This document shows positions 6,870-15,700 of a DNA stretch of 18,160 bases, piece by piece. Below the pieces are notes generated by a model. The model was not told where the DNA came from and searched no databases. It worked only from the letters and a program-made list of their open reading frames with translations. The position numbers were made by a program, and so were the translations under genes. Source of the DNA: Oscillospiraceae bacterium (GTDB lineage Bacteria; Bacillota; Clostridia; Oscillospirales; Ruminococcaceae). The DNA lies in the NCBI GenBank assembly GCA_017451665.1, contig JAFTNX010000048.1, positions 1 to 18,160 on the forward strand, in the 5' to 3' direction. How positions within the stretch are numbered: position 1 is the first letter of the stretch; each line of letters begins with the position of its first letter.

Positions 6870-6920
6870 ATGCATAACGCATAATGCACAATGCACAAGC
6901 AACCCTAACGGTTGCACCGT
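6870..6920 (+). repeat. Heptamer tandem array followed by overlapping hairpins
   Basis: Four adjacent 7-bp units occupy 6870-6897: ATGCATA, ACGCATA, ATGCACA, ATGCACA. They are followed by arms GCAACC (6899-6904) and GGTTGC (6910-6915), and by a second palindrome ACGGT-TGC-ACCGT (6908-6920) that shares bases with the first, so only one can form at a time. The array lies about 30 nt upstream of the his -35 element. The layout parallels the block at 3555-3615. Confidence 0.7.
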
Positions 6921-7017
6921 CCTCGCCTTTTTATTCATTTGAAATGACAATACTTTTGAGTGACGGCGTATATTATTTTACTGCAGAATTATTCAGTTCG
7001 CCTGACGCTCATAAAAA

Positions 7018-10000
7018 TCAGAAAAATCCCATCTGGCTTGATTCAGGCAGGTCACCAAACACTCCAAGTTCAGCAAGAGCGTCGATAACCGACTTTGAAA
7101 CGCCACTTAATTTCTGGAATTCCTCAATGGAAATAAATCCACCCTGCTGTGCAGCCTTATACAAATCTCTCGCAGCGTTTTCGCCGACACCAGACATTGA
7201 GCAGAAAGGAAGTCTTAGTTTTCCGTCCTCAATCTGATAAATTGTAGCGTGTGATTTTTCCACATCTATCGGAAGAAATTCATAGCCACGCATCATCATT
7301 TCATACATAAGCTGCAAGGTTTCATAAGTACCGCTTTCCTTAGCAGTTCTTGCATTTCCCTTTAATTTAAGCTCGTCCATTTTTGCCTTGGTGAAAGCCT
7401 TGCCCTTGATGGCACTTTCAGCGTCAAAGTCCTCACCACGGACAGTAAACATAGCTGCATAGAATTCAACAGGCTTATAAATCTTAAACCAGCAGAGCTT
7501 GATTGCAGAAGTAACATACGCAGCAGCGTGAGCCTTAGGGAACATATACTTGATTTTAAGACAGCTGTCAATATACCACTGTGGAACGTTATGGGCAAGC
7601 ATATCCTGCTTCATCTCGTCAGTAAGAAGCTTTGTAGCATTACCCTTTCTTGTGATTTCCATAATCTTAAAGGAAAGCTTAGGGTCAAGTCCGTGATAGA
7701 TAAGATATGTCATAATACTGTCACGGGTACCGATAACGTCAGAAATTGTACAGATTCCGTCTTTAATAAGCTCCTGAGCATTTCCCAGCCAAACGTCAGT
7801 TCCGTGAGAAAGTCCCGAAATCTGGAGCAAGTCGCTGAAATTCTTAGGACGTGACTCAATAAGCATTCCTCTTACGAAAGGTGTACCCATTTCAGGAATA
7901 CCGAGAGTTCCCGTATTACAGTCAATATCCTCAGAAGTAACTCCAAGTGCCTCAGGGGATGTAAACAGCGAATAAACCTTTTCGTCTGACATAGGGATTT
8001 CCAGAATATCAAGTCCTGTCATATCTTCAAGGTATTTATAAAGTGTCGGAACATCGTGTCCAAGTTCGTCAAGTTTTAAAATTGTATCGTGAAGTGAGTG
8101 GAAGTCAAAGTGGGTTGTAACAATTCCCGACGCAGCCTTTTCAGCAGGGTGCTGAACTGGTGTAAAGTCATAAACCTCATAGTCGCTTGGCACAACGACC
8201 ATTCCACCAGGGTGCTGACCGGTAGTTCTCTTGACTCCTGTACAGCCGTTTACAAGTCTTTGTTCCTCTGCCTTGTTAGCTGTTCTTCCTCTTTCTTCAA
8301 GGTATTTTTTAACATAACCATAAGCAGTTTTATCAGCGACGCCACCGATAGTTCCTGCCTTGAATACATGGTCAGCACCGAAAAGTTCTTCGGTATATCT
8401 ATGTGCAAAGCTCTGATAGTCGCCAGAGAAGTTAAGGTCGATATCAGGCGCCTTATCTCCGTCAAAGCCAAGGAAGGTTTCAAACGGGATATCGTGTCCG
8501 TCACGATGCATTGAAGTACCACACTTAGGACAAGCCTTTTCAGGAAGGTCATAGCCTGAACCTACCGAACCGTCAGTAATAAATTCGCTGTATTTACAGT
8601 TACGGCAGACATAGTGAGGCATAAGTGGGTTTACTTCGGAAATACCCGACATAGACGCAACGAATGATGAACCTACCGAGCCTCGTGAACCTACCTGATA
8701 GCCGTTTTCAACAGAGTTAGCCACAAGCTTCTGAGAAATCATATAAAGCACAGCAAAACCGTGTTTGATAATAGATGTAAGCTCTCTGTCAAGTCGTTTA
8801 TAAACTATTTCTGGAATATGCTCCTTAAACGGCTCGTTAATTCCCACATCTCCGTCAGGAATAATCACTTCGTCAGGGTCACAGTCGCCATAGATTGAGC
8901 AGGCTTTTTTCCAGCAGATAACCTGCAACTCTCTTACAGCACCCTCGATAAATGGTGTGTATGTACCCTTAGGGAAAGGTCTTATATCCTCGTCAACCAT
9001 ATCGGCAATTTTATTCGGATTTGTAACAACAACCTCATATGCTTTTTCTTTTCCAAGATAAGAAAATTCTTCAAGCATTTCTTCTGTTGTTCTGAAAAAC
9101 AGAGGTGCCTGATTATCAGCGTCAGCAAAGCCCTTTGAAGCCTGTAAAATCGCTCTGTAACAAGCGTCACCCTCGTCCATAAAATGCACGTCGCAGGTAG
9201 CACATACAGGTATTCCCAGCTCGTCACCAAGTTCAACAATCTTTCTGTTGAAGTTTCTCAGTTCTTCCTCGCTTTTAGCCTCGCCGTTACGGAGCATATA
9301 GCTGTTATTACCAATCGGCTGAATTTCCAGATAGTCATAAAAGCCTGCTATCTGCAAAAGCTCGTCGTGAGGTCTACCCTTGAATACAGCACGGAAAAGT
9401 TCACCTGCCTCGCAGGCACTTCCCACAATAAGTCCCTCTCTGTGCTTGATAAGTTCAGATTTAGGAATTCGTGGGTTTCTGTAATAATATTTAAGATTTG
9501 AATAAGAAACAAGTTTATAGAGATTTTTAAGTCCCGTTTTATTTTTTGCAAGAATTATCTGGTGGAAGGTCTGTTTGATTGAATTTACGTCCTTCACACC
9601 GATGAGGCTATTGATTTTATCAAAAGTAACCTGTAAATTTGCGTGTTCATTCTGAAGCTTCTTAGCAAGATTTATATAAATTCTTCCACACACGTCAGCA
9701 TCATCACAAGCTCTGTGGTGTTCAAAATCTCCAAGCTTCAGATGGTTTGCAACAATATCAAGCTTGTGTTTTTTAAGTTCAGGCAACATCGCTCTTGAAA
9801 GTTCAACTGTATCAAGGCTTGTAAATCTGAAATTCACGCCAAGTCTGTTTGCACAGGCAGTAACAAATCCCGTATCAAAGTCGGCATTATGTGCCACAAG
9901 CACAGGGCTTTCTCCACAGAATTCCACAAACTTCAAAAAAGCCTCTCTTTCAAGTGGAGCGTCCTTTACCATACTGTCGTCAATTCCCGTAAGGTCGGTT

Positions 10001-11454
10001 ATCTGTGGTGAAATCGGTCTTTCAGGATTAACAAAAGTATTAAAGCTTTCAACTATTTCAAAATTTTTAATTCTTACTGCACCGATTTCAATAATTCTCT
10101 CTGAAAGTGGTGAAAGTCCTGTTGTTTCAAGGTCAAAAGCGATTACTTCATCAGCTAATGAAGAAGTACTGAGTCCTTTTACAATCTTCACTTCGTCGTT
10201 GACCTGATAGCCTTCAACGCCAAAAATCAGCTTGAACTGGCCACCGTTTTTTCTGATTTTGTCAACGGCATTCATAGCGTCAGGGTATCCCTGACATACT
10301 CCGTGGTCGGTGATTGCAAGCGCCTTATGTCCCCAGGCGTATGCTCTGTCAACCAGTTTATCGGCAGGAGTAAGTGCGTCCATTGCTGACATATTGGTAT
10401 GACAATGGAGCTCAACTCTCTTTTCTTCTGCGTTATCCTTTTTTGTAGCACGCTTAACCGTCATAATATCCGACGGAGTAAGGTTATATGTACCCTCATA
10501 GTTGTCAAGCTCAACTCTGCCTCTTATTACAACTGTACTTCCCTTTTTAAGAAACGGCAACGCCTGCTCAAGTCTTGCACGAGGAAACTTGTTGAATTTT
10601 CCTGCTCTGCTTGAAGCAAAAATCTTTACAGTATATGAGCCTGAATAGTCAGTGATAAAAAATGTGCAAATCATTGAACCGTTTTTGATTTCACGGGTTT
10701 CAATTGAGAAAATATCACCCCACACAACAACCTCGTCGGTTTCCTCATTTATATCCGAAAGAGGAGTAAACTGATAGTCAGGGCTGATAGGATTTCCCAT
10801 AACAACGGTGGAATTTTCACCGATAAGGTTAAGTCTTGTGAAATCAAATGAAACTGTTCTGAATTCTGCGTCGCCTGTATTCTGTGAATAGTTTCCTGCT
10901 GAATTTTCAGTTTTCTTAGGCTGTTCAACAGGGATAGCCTTTATAAATTCCTCAAGATTTTTTTCGTGATTTATTTCATTTGCATTTTCATTTCCGTCAA
11001 AGGAAACAGACAGATTTATGCTGAAAAGCTCGTTTATCATTTTTGAAACTGACACATCAGCATTCGCCTTAGAAAGCAGGTCAAGTCCACCATTTTTAAC
11101 GGAAACCTTCAATTCGCCGTTTTCATAAACGCAGTCTGCCCCGTCAAGAAAACCATTGACAATAGGATTTTCGTCCTTGACAAACTTAACGATTTCCTCA
11201 AAAAGCGAAACAGAAAACACATCAGGCGCATACTTACAGCTGATTGAAAGTCTTTCAAACCCATAAGCCTTACAAAGACGCTTTTCAAACTGCTTTACAG
11301 TTTCATAGTCAACGAAATTCCCAAGAGCAACTACAAATTCAGCCTGCTTTTCGTTTTCTTTAAAATTTATTCTGAGTATTTTTCCGTCAGACATTTTTGA
11401 CGGAATAATATCCTTATGTTCTTCAAAAAATTCCCCAATTACATTACTAATCAT
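7018..11454 (-). CDS. polC: DNA polymerase III alpha subunit, Gram-positive type PolC
   Basis: PolC is the main replicative polymerase of Firmicutes, with proofreading built in. The 1478 residues are in the normal range. Domain order is characteristic: a divergent N-terminal region; an OB fold at about 240-335; the first PHP part with E-L-H-C-H-T near 348 and A-I-T-D-H-G near 380; an inserted DEDDh exonuclease starting A-F-D-L-E-T-T-G (Asp441, Glu443), with H-N-A-D-F-D and H-H-R-A-C-D-D; the remaining PHP; a zinc-binding segment C-R-N-C...C-P-K-C near 950; and the polymerase active site P-D-I-D-L-N-F-S-G with Asp1004 and Asp1006. The exonuclease inside PHP separates PolC from DnaE. The C-terminus, S-Q-M-G-F-F, resembles a beta-clamp-binding motif. 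AAGGAA lies 7 nt before the ATG; ispG ends 12 nt upstream. Confidence 0.97.
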   Translation of the reverse strand: MISNVIGEFFEEHKDIIPSKMSDGKILRINFKENEKQAEFVVALGNFVDYETVKQFEKRLCKAYGFERLSISCKYAPDVFSVSLFEEIVKFVKDENPIVNGFLDGADCVYENGELKVSVKNGGLDLLSKANADVSVSKMINELFSINLSVSFDGNENANEINHEKNLEEFIKAIPVEQPKKTENSAGNYSQNTGDAEFRTVSFDFTRLNLIGENSTVVMGNPISPDYQFTPLSDINEETDEVVVWGDIFSIETREIKNGSMICTFFITDYSGSYTVKIFASSRAGKFNKFPRARLEQALPFLKKGSTVVIRGRVELDNYEGTYNLTPSDIMTVKRATKKDNAEEKRVELHCHTNMSAMDALTPADKLVDRAYAWGHKALAITDHGVCQGYPDAMNAVDKIRKNGGQFKLIFGVEGYQVNDEVKIVKGLSTSSLADEVIAFDLETTGLSPLSERIIEIGAVRIKNFEIVESFNTFVNPERPISPQITDLTGIDDSMVKDAPLEREAFLKFVEFCGESPVLVAHNADFDTGFVTACANRLGVNFRFTSLDTVELSRAMLPELKKHKLDIVANHLKLGDFEHHRACDDADVCGRIYINLAKKLQNEHANLQVTFDKINSLIGVKDVNSIKQTFHQIILAKNKTGLKNLYKLVSYSNLKYYYRNPRIPKSELIKHREGLIVGSACEAGELFRAVFKGRPHDELLQIAGFYDYLEIQPIGNNSYMLRNGEAKSEEELRNFNRKIVELGDELGIPVCATCDVHFMDEGDACYRAILQASKGFADADNQAPLFFRTTEEMLEEFSYLGKEKAYEVVVTNPNKIADMVDEDIRPFPKGTYTPFIEGAVRELQVICWKKACSIYGDCDPDEVIIPDGDVGINEPFKEHIPEIVYKRLDRELTSIIKHGFAVLYMISQKLVANSVENGYQVGSRGSVGSSFVASMSGISEVNPLMPHYVCRNCKYSEFITDGSVGSGYDLPEKACPKCGTSMHRDGHDIPFETFLGFDGDKAPDIDLNFSGDYQSFAHRYTEELFGADHVFKAGTIGGVADKTAYGYVKKYLEERGRTANKAEEQRLVNGCTGVKRTTGQHPGGMVVVPSDYEVYDFTPVQHPAEKAASGIVTTHFDFHSLHDTILKLDELGHDVPTLYKYLEDMTGLDILEIPMSDEKVYSLFTSPEALGVTSEDIDCNTGTLGIPEMGTPFVRGMLIESRPKNFSDLLQISGLSHGTDVWLGNAQELIKDGICTISDVIGTRDSIMTYLIYHGLDPKLSFKIMEITRKGNATKLLTDEMKQDMLAHNVPQWYIDSCLKIKYMFPKAHAAAYVTSAIKLCWFKIYKPVEFYAAMFTVRGEDFDAESAIKGKAFTKAKMDELKLKGNARTAKESGTYETLQLMYEMMMRGYEFLPIDVEKSHATIYQIEDGKLRLPFCSMSGVGENAARDLYKAAQQGGFISIEEFQKLSGVSKSVIDALAELGVFGDLPESSQMGFF

Positions 11455-11466
11455 TTTAAAATTCCT

Positions 11467-12507
11467 TTAGAGCTTTTCAATTTCCTCCATAAGTCGTGAA
11501 AGTGCTTCGTCTTCACTTACCTTACAGATTTTTTCTTTCTTTTTAAAAATCACAGCACAGCCGTCGCCACCTGCAATTCCGATATCAGCCTCTCCTGCCT
11601 CACCGATACCGTTTACCACACAGCCCATAACTGCGACAGTAATATCCTTTTTAACGTCACGGGTTAATTCCTCAACCTTTTTAGCAAGAGAAATAAGGTC
11701 AATTCTTGTTCTTCCACAGGTCGGGCAGGAAACAATCTTAACTCCACTACCCTTTCCCACAGCCATAAGAATATCCTTTGCAGCTGCGATTTCCTTGACA
11801 GGTGTATCAGTAAGTGAAACTCTGATAGTTTCGCCTATTCCGTCAACAAGCAGACTGCCTATTCCCACAGCCGATTTGATAATTCCCATTCTTTCTGTAC
11901 CTGCTTCGGTAACACCAAGATGAAGTGGGTAGTTACACTTTTCAGCCAAAAGTCTGTAAGCGTTAATCATTGTATTCACGTTTGAAGATTTTATAGAAAT
12001 AACTATATCCTCAAAGTCGCATTTTTCTAAAATTTCTGCGTGTTTCAAAGCGCTTTCAACAAGTGCCTCAGGTGTCGGAGAACCGTATTTTGCAAGCAGT
12101 TCTTTTTCCAGAGAGCCACTGTTCACGCCAATTCTTATAGGAATATTTTTACTCTGACAAGCCTTGACTACTGCCTTTACTCTGTCTATATCACCGATAT
12201 TTCCGGGATTTATTCTGATTTTGTCAATACCTGCATCAACTGATGCAAGGGCAAGTCTATAATCAAAATGAATATCTGCAACAAGTGGGATATTCACCTT
12301 TTCCTTGATAGCAGGAATAAGCTTGACAGCCTCCATATCAGGAATAGCTGCTCTTACGATTTCACAGCCCGCTTTTTCAAGCTCAACTGCCTGCTTCACA
12401 CTTCCCTCAATGTCCGTTGAAGGTGTATTTAACATCGACTGAATATAAATTTTCTTTCCGTCAAGAGTAAGGTCTTTAACCTTTACAGCTTTTACATTTC
12501 TTGCCAT
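11467..12507 (-). CDS. ispG: 4-hydroxy-3-methylbut-2-enyl diphosphate synthase IspG (GcpE)
   Basis: IspG reduces MEcPP to HMBPP, the penultimate step of the MEP isoprenoid pathway, using a [4Fe-4S] cluster. At 346 residues it is the two-domain bacterial form: a TIM barrel (about 1-240) and a C-terminal iron-sulfur domain. The cluster ligands are visible: Cys261 and Cys264 in S-C-P-T-C-G, Cys296 in M-G-C-V-V-N-G, and Glu303 in G-E-A-G-E. The ribosome site GGGGAA lies 7 nt before the ATG. Gaps to rseP (14 nt) and polC (12 nt) show it is inside the operon. It shares the pathway with dxr two genes upstream. Confidence 0.96.
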   Translation of the reverse strand: MARNVKAVKVKDLTLDGKKIYIQSMLNTPSTDIEGSVKQAVELEKAGCEIVRAAIPDMEAVKLIPAIKEKVNIPLVADIHFDYRLALASVDAGIDKIRINPGNIGDIDRVKAVVKACQSKNIPIRIGVNSGSLEKELLAKYGSPTPEALVESALKHAEILEKCDFEDIVISIKSSNVNTMINAYRLLAEKCNYPLHLGVTEAGTERMGIIKSAVGIGSLLVDGIGETIRVSLTDTPVKEIAAAKDILMAVGKGSGVKIVSCPTCGRTRIDLISLAKKVEELTRDVKKDITVAVMGCVVNGIGEAGEADIGIAGGDGCAVIFKKKEKICKVSEDEALSRLMEEIEKL

Positions 12508-12521
12508 AAAAAATTCCCCAT

Positions 12522-13562
12522 TTATCGTTTTATAATTCTCACAATATCGTTAAAAGTAACCACAACCATCAGAAGCATAAGCAGTGCAAGTCCCACAAGG
12601 TGAACAATGCCCTCATGCTCAGGCTTGATTTTTTTACGTCTTATTCCCTCAATGACAAGGAAAACAAGTCTGCCACCGTCAAGGGCAGGAAGTGGGAGAA
12701 GATTGAAAATTCCAACGTTGATAGTCATAAACGCTGCCAGAAACAGCAGTTTATCAAGAAGTGCGTCCCAGTCGATTCCCTCGTCGTCTTTTTCGCTTTT
12801 AACCACCTGTCCGATTGAGTCAACAATTCCCACAGGTCCCGAAAGGTCATTGATTTTATAAGTTCCTGAAATCAAATCCCCAAGTGAAATCCACACAAGT
12901 CTTGCATAGGAAACAGTTGATTTTGCTGCATATTTCAGCACATTCCCAACAGTCACTTCGTCAGGCACAACCTTAAAGTCGATATGAAGTCCGTTTTCGT
13001 CCTTTGCAAAAGTAACGCCTTCAAGCTCAACCTTTTTACCGTCACGCAAAACAACCATATCAAAAACTGCGTCTTCATCGCTCTGGAACTGATAGGAAAT
13101 ATCCATATCGGTAAAAATTCTCATACCGTTAATTTCTACGATTTTATCTCCAAGCTCCAGTCCTGTTGAGTGTGAAGTCTGAGTTTCAGCAAACCACGAA
13201 ACAGTAGTTGAAGTAAGTCTTTCCTCAAGTGAGTGCATACAAACCACAAGTACAAACCCAAGAATAATATTCATAACAGCTCCTGCGATTACGATTAAAA
13301 TTCTCTGCCATACTTTTTTATTTCCGAAGGCTCTTGCGTCACTGCTGTCAGCGTCCTCGCCTTCCATAGCACAAAACCCACCGATAGGAAAAACTCTCAG
13401 CGCATAGGTGGTTTCGCCCTTTTTGAAGCCAAAAAGCTTTGGCCCCATACCAAGAGCAAATTCATTGACCTTAACCCCACAAGCCTTAGCCACAATAAAA
13501 TGCCCCAGCTCGTGGATAAAAATAATCATTCCAAAAATTAAAATAGCAACAACAATACTCAT
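12522..13562 (-). CDS. rseP: Site-2 intramembrane zinc metalloprotease, RseP family
   Basis: RseP-family (M50B) proteases cut membrane-embedded substrates, typically anti-sigma factors, signal peptides or cell-division regulators. The first transmembrane helix contains H-E-L-G-H (His17, Glu18, His21), the zinc site. A second hydrophobic segment at about 92-112, a PDZ-like region at about 120-190, a segment carrying the L-D-G zinc-ligand motif near 294-297 and a final helix near 325-343 complete the expected architecture. 346 residues is a usual length for Clostridia. The start codon is unusual: the GGAGG (13583-13587) lies 20 nt from the ATG, with a small inverted repeat and an ATG-TTT-TAA mini-ORF between them. 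No better in-frame start is available because that TAA is in frame. The substrate cannot be predicted here. Confidence 0.93.
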   Translation of the reverse strand: MSIVVAILIFGMIIFIHELGHFIVAKACGVKVNEFALGMGPKLFGFKKGETTYALRVFPIGGFCAMEGEDADSSDARAFGNKKVWQRILIVIAGAVMNIILGFVLVVCMHSLEERLTSTTVSWFAETQTSHSTGLELGDKIVEINGMRIFTDMDISYQFQSDEDAVFDMVVLRDGKKVELEGVTFAKDENGLHIDFKVVPDEVTVGNVLKYAAKSTVSYARLVWISLGDLISGTYKINDLSGPVGIVDSIGQVVKSEKDDEGIDWDALLDKLLFLAAFMTINVGIFNLLPLPALDGGRLVFLVIEGIRRKKIKPEHEGIVHLVGLALLMLLMVVVTFNDIVRIIKR

Positions 13563-13587
13563 ACGATTATGTTAAAACATATCCTCC

Positions 13588-14736
13588 CTATGAAATTCTG
13601 TTTTTAACAAATTCTCTTGCGATTCTGTCAGCCTCGAAAACATCATCAAGGCAGGTAATTTCCTTCTTTTCAAATTCCGAAAGAACAGCCTTTACAAGCT
13701 CGCCTATTTCAAGGAATTTAATTTTTCCGTCAAGAAAAGCAGCAACAGCCTCTTCGTTAGCGCCATTTACCATAGCAGGCATAGTTCCGCCAATTTTAAC
13801 AGCCTCAATACAAGCCTTCAGGCAGTCAAAGGTGTCATAATCAGGCTTTTTGAATGTTAAAGTTCCATAGTCAGTAAGTGAAAGCTGTTTTGTCGGGCAG
13901 TCTGTTCTTTCAGGATACAAAACGGCATACTGAATAGGAATTTTCATATCAGGCACACCCATCTGTGCGATAACTGAAAAATCCTTATACTCAACAGCCG
14001 AATGAACAACGCTTTCTCTGTGAACAACCACTTCAATCTGTTCTGGTGTCACGTCAAAAAGTCTGATTGCCTCAATAAATTCAAGTCCCTTATTCATAAG
14101 TGTAGCAGAATCAATGGTGATTTTTCGTCCCATAGACCAGTTAGGGTGGTTAAGTGCCTCCTCAATTGACGCATCAGCGATTTCGCTTTTTGTCTTTCCA
14201 AAGAAAGGTCCACCTGACGCTGTGAGAAAAATTTTATTAAGACTCTTTTTATCATTCCCCTGCAAGCACTGAAAAATCGCACTATGTTCACTATCAACAG
14301 GTAAAACAGGAATTCCCTTTTCCTTTGAAAGTGCCATTACGATTTCGCCACCTGCAACAAGAGTTTCCTTATTTGCAAGTGCAATTCGGAAGTCCTTTGT
14401 TCTTTTAGCAAGAAGTGCCTCAACGGTAGGTTTAAGTCCCACCATTCCCACAACGGAATTTAAAAATATATCTGTATCCATTCTTGCGATTTCACAAAGT
14501 CCGTCCATTCCTGTGAGAATTTCCACATCGTCGCCCACAAGCTTTTCAAGGTCTTTCTTTTTATTCTCATCAAAAACGCAGACTTTTTTAACATCAAATT
14601 CCTTTGTCTGCTGTGCAAGAAGCTCAACATTCCCACAAACAGCAAGCCCTTCAATAGCTATATTATGCTTTTTTGCAACCTCCAATGCCTGAGTTCCTAT
14701 TGAACCGGTTGAGCCGATTATTGACATAGTTTTCAT
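13588..14736 (-). CDS. dxr: 1-deoxy-D-xylulose 5-phosphate reductoisomerase Dxr
   Basis: Dxr converts DXP to MEP with NADPH and a divalent metal, the first committed MEP-pathway step. From the ATG at 14736 the protein is 382 residues, full length. Visible motifs are the nucleotide-binding G-S-T-G-S-I-G (residues 7-13), the metal site P-V-D-S-E-H-S-A, the flexible-loop segment N-H-P-N-W-S-M-G and the C-terminal N-G-A-N-E-E-A-V. The open frame extends 20 codons upstream, but those residues are not Dxr-like, and the nucleotide-binding motif sits correctly behind this Met. AAAGGAA is about 12 nt before the ATG. The stop TAG is directly followed, in transcription order, by the rseP ribosome site. 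A 121-nt structured gap separates it from cdsA. Confidence 0.95.
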   Translation of the reverse strand: MKTMSIIGSTGSIGTQALEVAKKHNIAIEGLAVCGNVELLAQQTKEFDVKKVCVFDENKKKDLEKLVGDDVEILTGMDGLCEIARMDTDIFLNSVVGMVGLKPTVEALLAKRTKDFRIALANKETLVAGGEIVMALSKEKGIPVLPVDSEHSAIFQCLQGNDKKSLNKIFLTASGGPFFGKTKSEIADASIEEALNHPNWSMGRKITIDSATLMNKGLEFIEAIRLFDVTPEQIEVVVHRESVVHSAVEYKDFSVIAQMGVPDMKIPIQYAVLYPERTDCPTKQLSLTDYGTLTFKKPDYDTFDCLKACIEAVKIGGTMPAMVNGANEEAVAAFLDGKIKFLEIGELVKAVLSEFEKKEITCLDDVFEADRIAREFVKNRIS

Positions 14737-14784
14737 AAAAAGATGATGTTCCTTTCCCAAAAATAGTCCCTTAATTACTACGAA

Positions 14785-14841
14785 AAGGGCAGACATCAGA
14801 TTTTGAATTTTTTAAAATCAAAACCCCGAAAATCTACCCTT
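14785..14841 (-). other. Structured leader between cdsA and dxr
   Basis: In the only long internal gap of the operon, arms AGATTTT (14798-14804) and AAAATCT (14829-14835), with outer AAGGG (14785-14789) and CCCTT (14837-14841), can pair into an interrupted long hairpin. A second, AT-rich pairing of TTTTGA with TCAAAA lies within its loop. There is no long U tract after it. It could be an internal processing or attenuation site before dxr; I do not recognise a known riboswitch. Confidence 0.35.
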
Positions 14842-14857
14842 CTATGAAATTTTTAAA

Positions 14858-15667
14858 TTAAAAAATCGGAAAATACGCAAGCATCATTGCCATAAACGGT
14901 GCTACAAACAGTACGCTGTCAAATCTGTCCATAACCCCACCGTGTCCCGGCATTATATTCCCGTAATCCTTGATGCTGTACTGTCTTTTAATAAGTGACG
15001 CTGAAAGGTCTCCGAGAAGTCCCACAACCGAACAGCACATACCAAAAACAAACAGCAAAAAGTAATCCATTGGCAGGTCTGTAATCACCTTGCCATAAAG
15101 AAGTCCCACAAGAATAAAAATCAGACCATTTGTAATTGTTCCACCAATAAAGCCTTCAACAGTCTTTTTCGGGCTGATATTAGGACAAAGCTTATGTCTT
15201 CCGAAAAATGTTCCCGAGAAATAAGCACCAGTATCAGCAAGCCACGCACCACAAAGTGTGAGTACAACAAGGAAAAGTCCGTGTTTTTTGCTCATATTGT
15301 GAATACCAAGCAGGCTATTCATTGAGTAGGTAACAAGAATTGTTGAGCAAAGCATAATTGCCAGCTTATCAAACTTCAAATCCTTATACTGCATAAGATT
15401 TGTAGCAAAGGTGATAAGTCCCCAGCCGAGTGTCACAAGTCCGAACCATTTTCCCATATATGATGCAAAAGGTGTTGCAAGTCCGTAAGCAATACAGATT
15501 GCCACAGTAGGCTTGAATTTTATACATTCGGTAGCCTTGAAAAGCTCATAAAGCATTCCTGCGATAAGGAGTGCCACAGCAATATCAAGGACAATTGTAT
15601 TATGGAGCGCAAGTATGACTATTGCAATAACAACAGCCACAGCCCCTGAAATAATTCTTACTTTCAT
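14858..15667 (-). CDS. cdsA: Phosphatidate cytidylyltransferase CdsA
   Basis: CdsA is the integral membrane enzyme making CDP-diacylglycerol from CTP and phosphatidic acid, the branch point for phospholipid synthesis. The 269-residue protein is mostly hydrophobic, with about seven or eight predicted membrane segments. Near the C-terminus it has the family signature: S-L-I-K-R, then K-D-Y-G-N-I-M-P, G-H-G-G-V-M-D-R, carrying the acidic metal-binding residues. I chose ATG 15667 (M-K-V-R-I-I-S), which has an AGGAG about 8 nt upstream; an upstream in-frame start at 15685 would include that ribosome site in the coding region. uppS ends 33 nt upstream, and the pairing of uppS with cdsA is conserved across bacteria. 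Confidence 0.95.
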   Translation of the reverse strand: MKVRIISGAVAVVIAIVILALHNTIVLDIAVALLIAGMLYELFKATECIKFKPTVAICIAYGLATPFASYMGKWFGLVTLGWGLITFATNLMQYKDLKFDKLAIMLCSTILVTYSMNSLLGIHNMSKKHGLFLVVLTLCGAWLADTGAYFSGTFFGRHKLCPNISPKKTVEGFIGGTITNGLIFILVGLLYGKVITDLPMDYFLLFVFGMCCSVVGLLGDLSASLIKRQYSIKDYGNIMPGHGGVMDRFDSVLFVAPFMAMMLAYFPIF

Positions 15668-15700
15668 CAGAAGTTCTCCTGTCAATTTCCTAAAATGACT

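Larger units (their letters stand above)
6745..7017. other. polC-hisZ intergenic region
   Basis: This 273-nt gap separates the housekeeping cluster from the his operon. It holds the his promoter, the hisZ leader, a heptamer array and two overlapping hairpins. I find no convincing U-tract terminator for polC on the minus strand, so some readthrough into the his operon is possible. The part from about 6925 to 7017, next to polC, holds no gene or clear element that I recognise. Confidence 0.6.

Noticed and set aside
9764..10207. 147-residue plus-strand open frame, and a similar one at 8098-8514
   Set aside because: Both are antisense to the exonuclease and polymerase regions of polC, whose motifs are intact; no ribosome site or recognisable domain.
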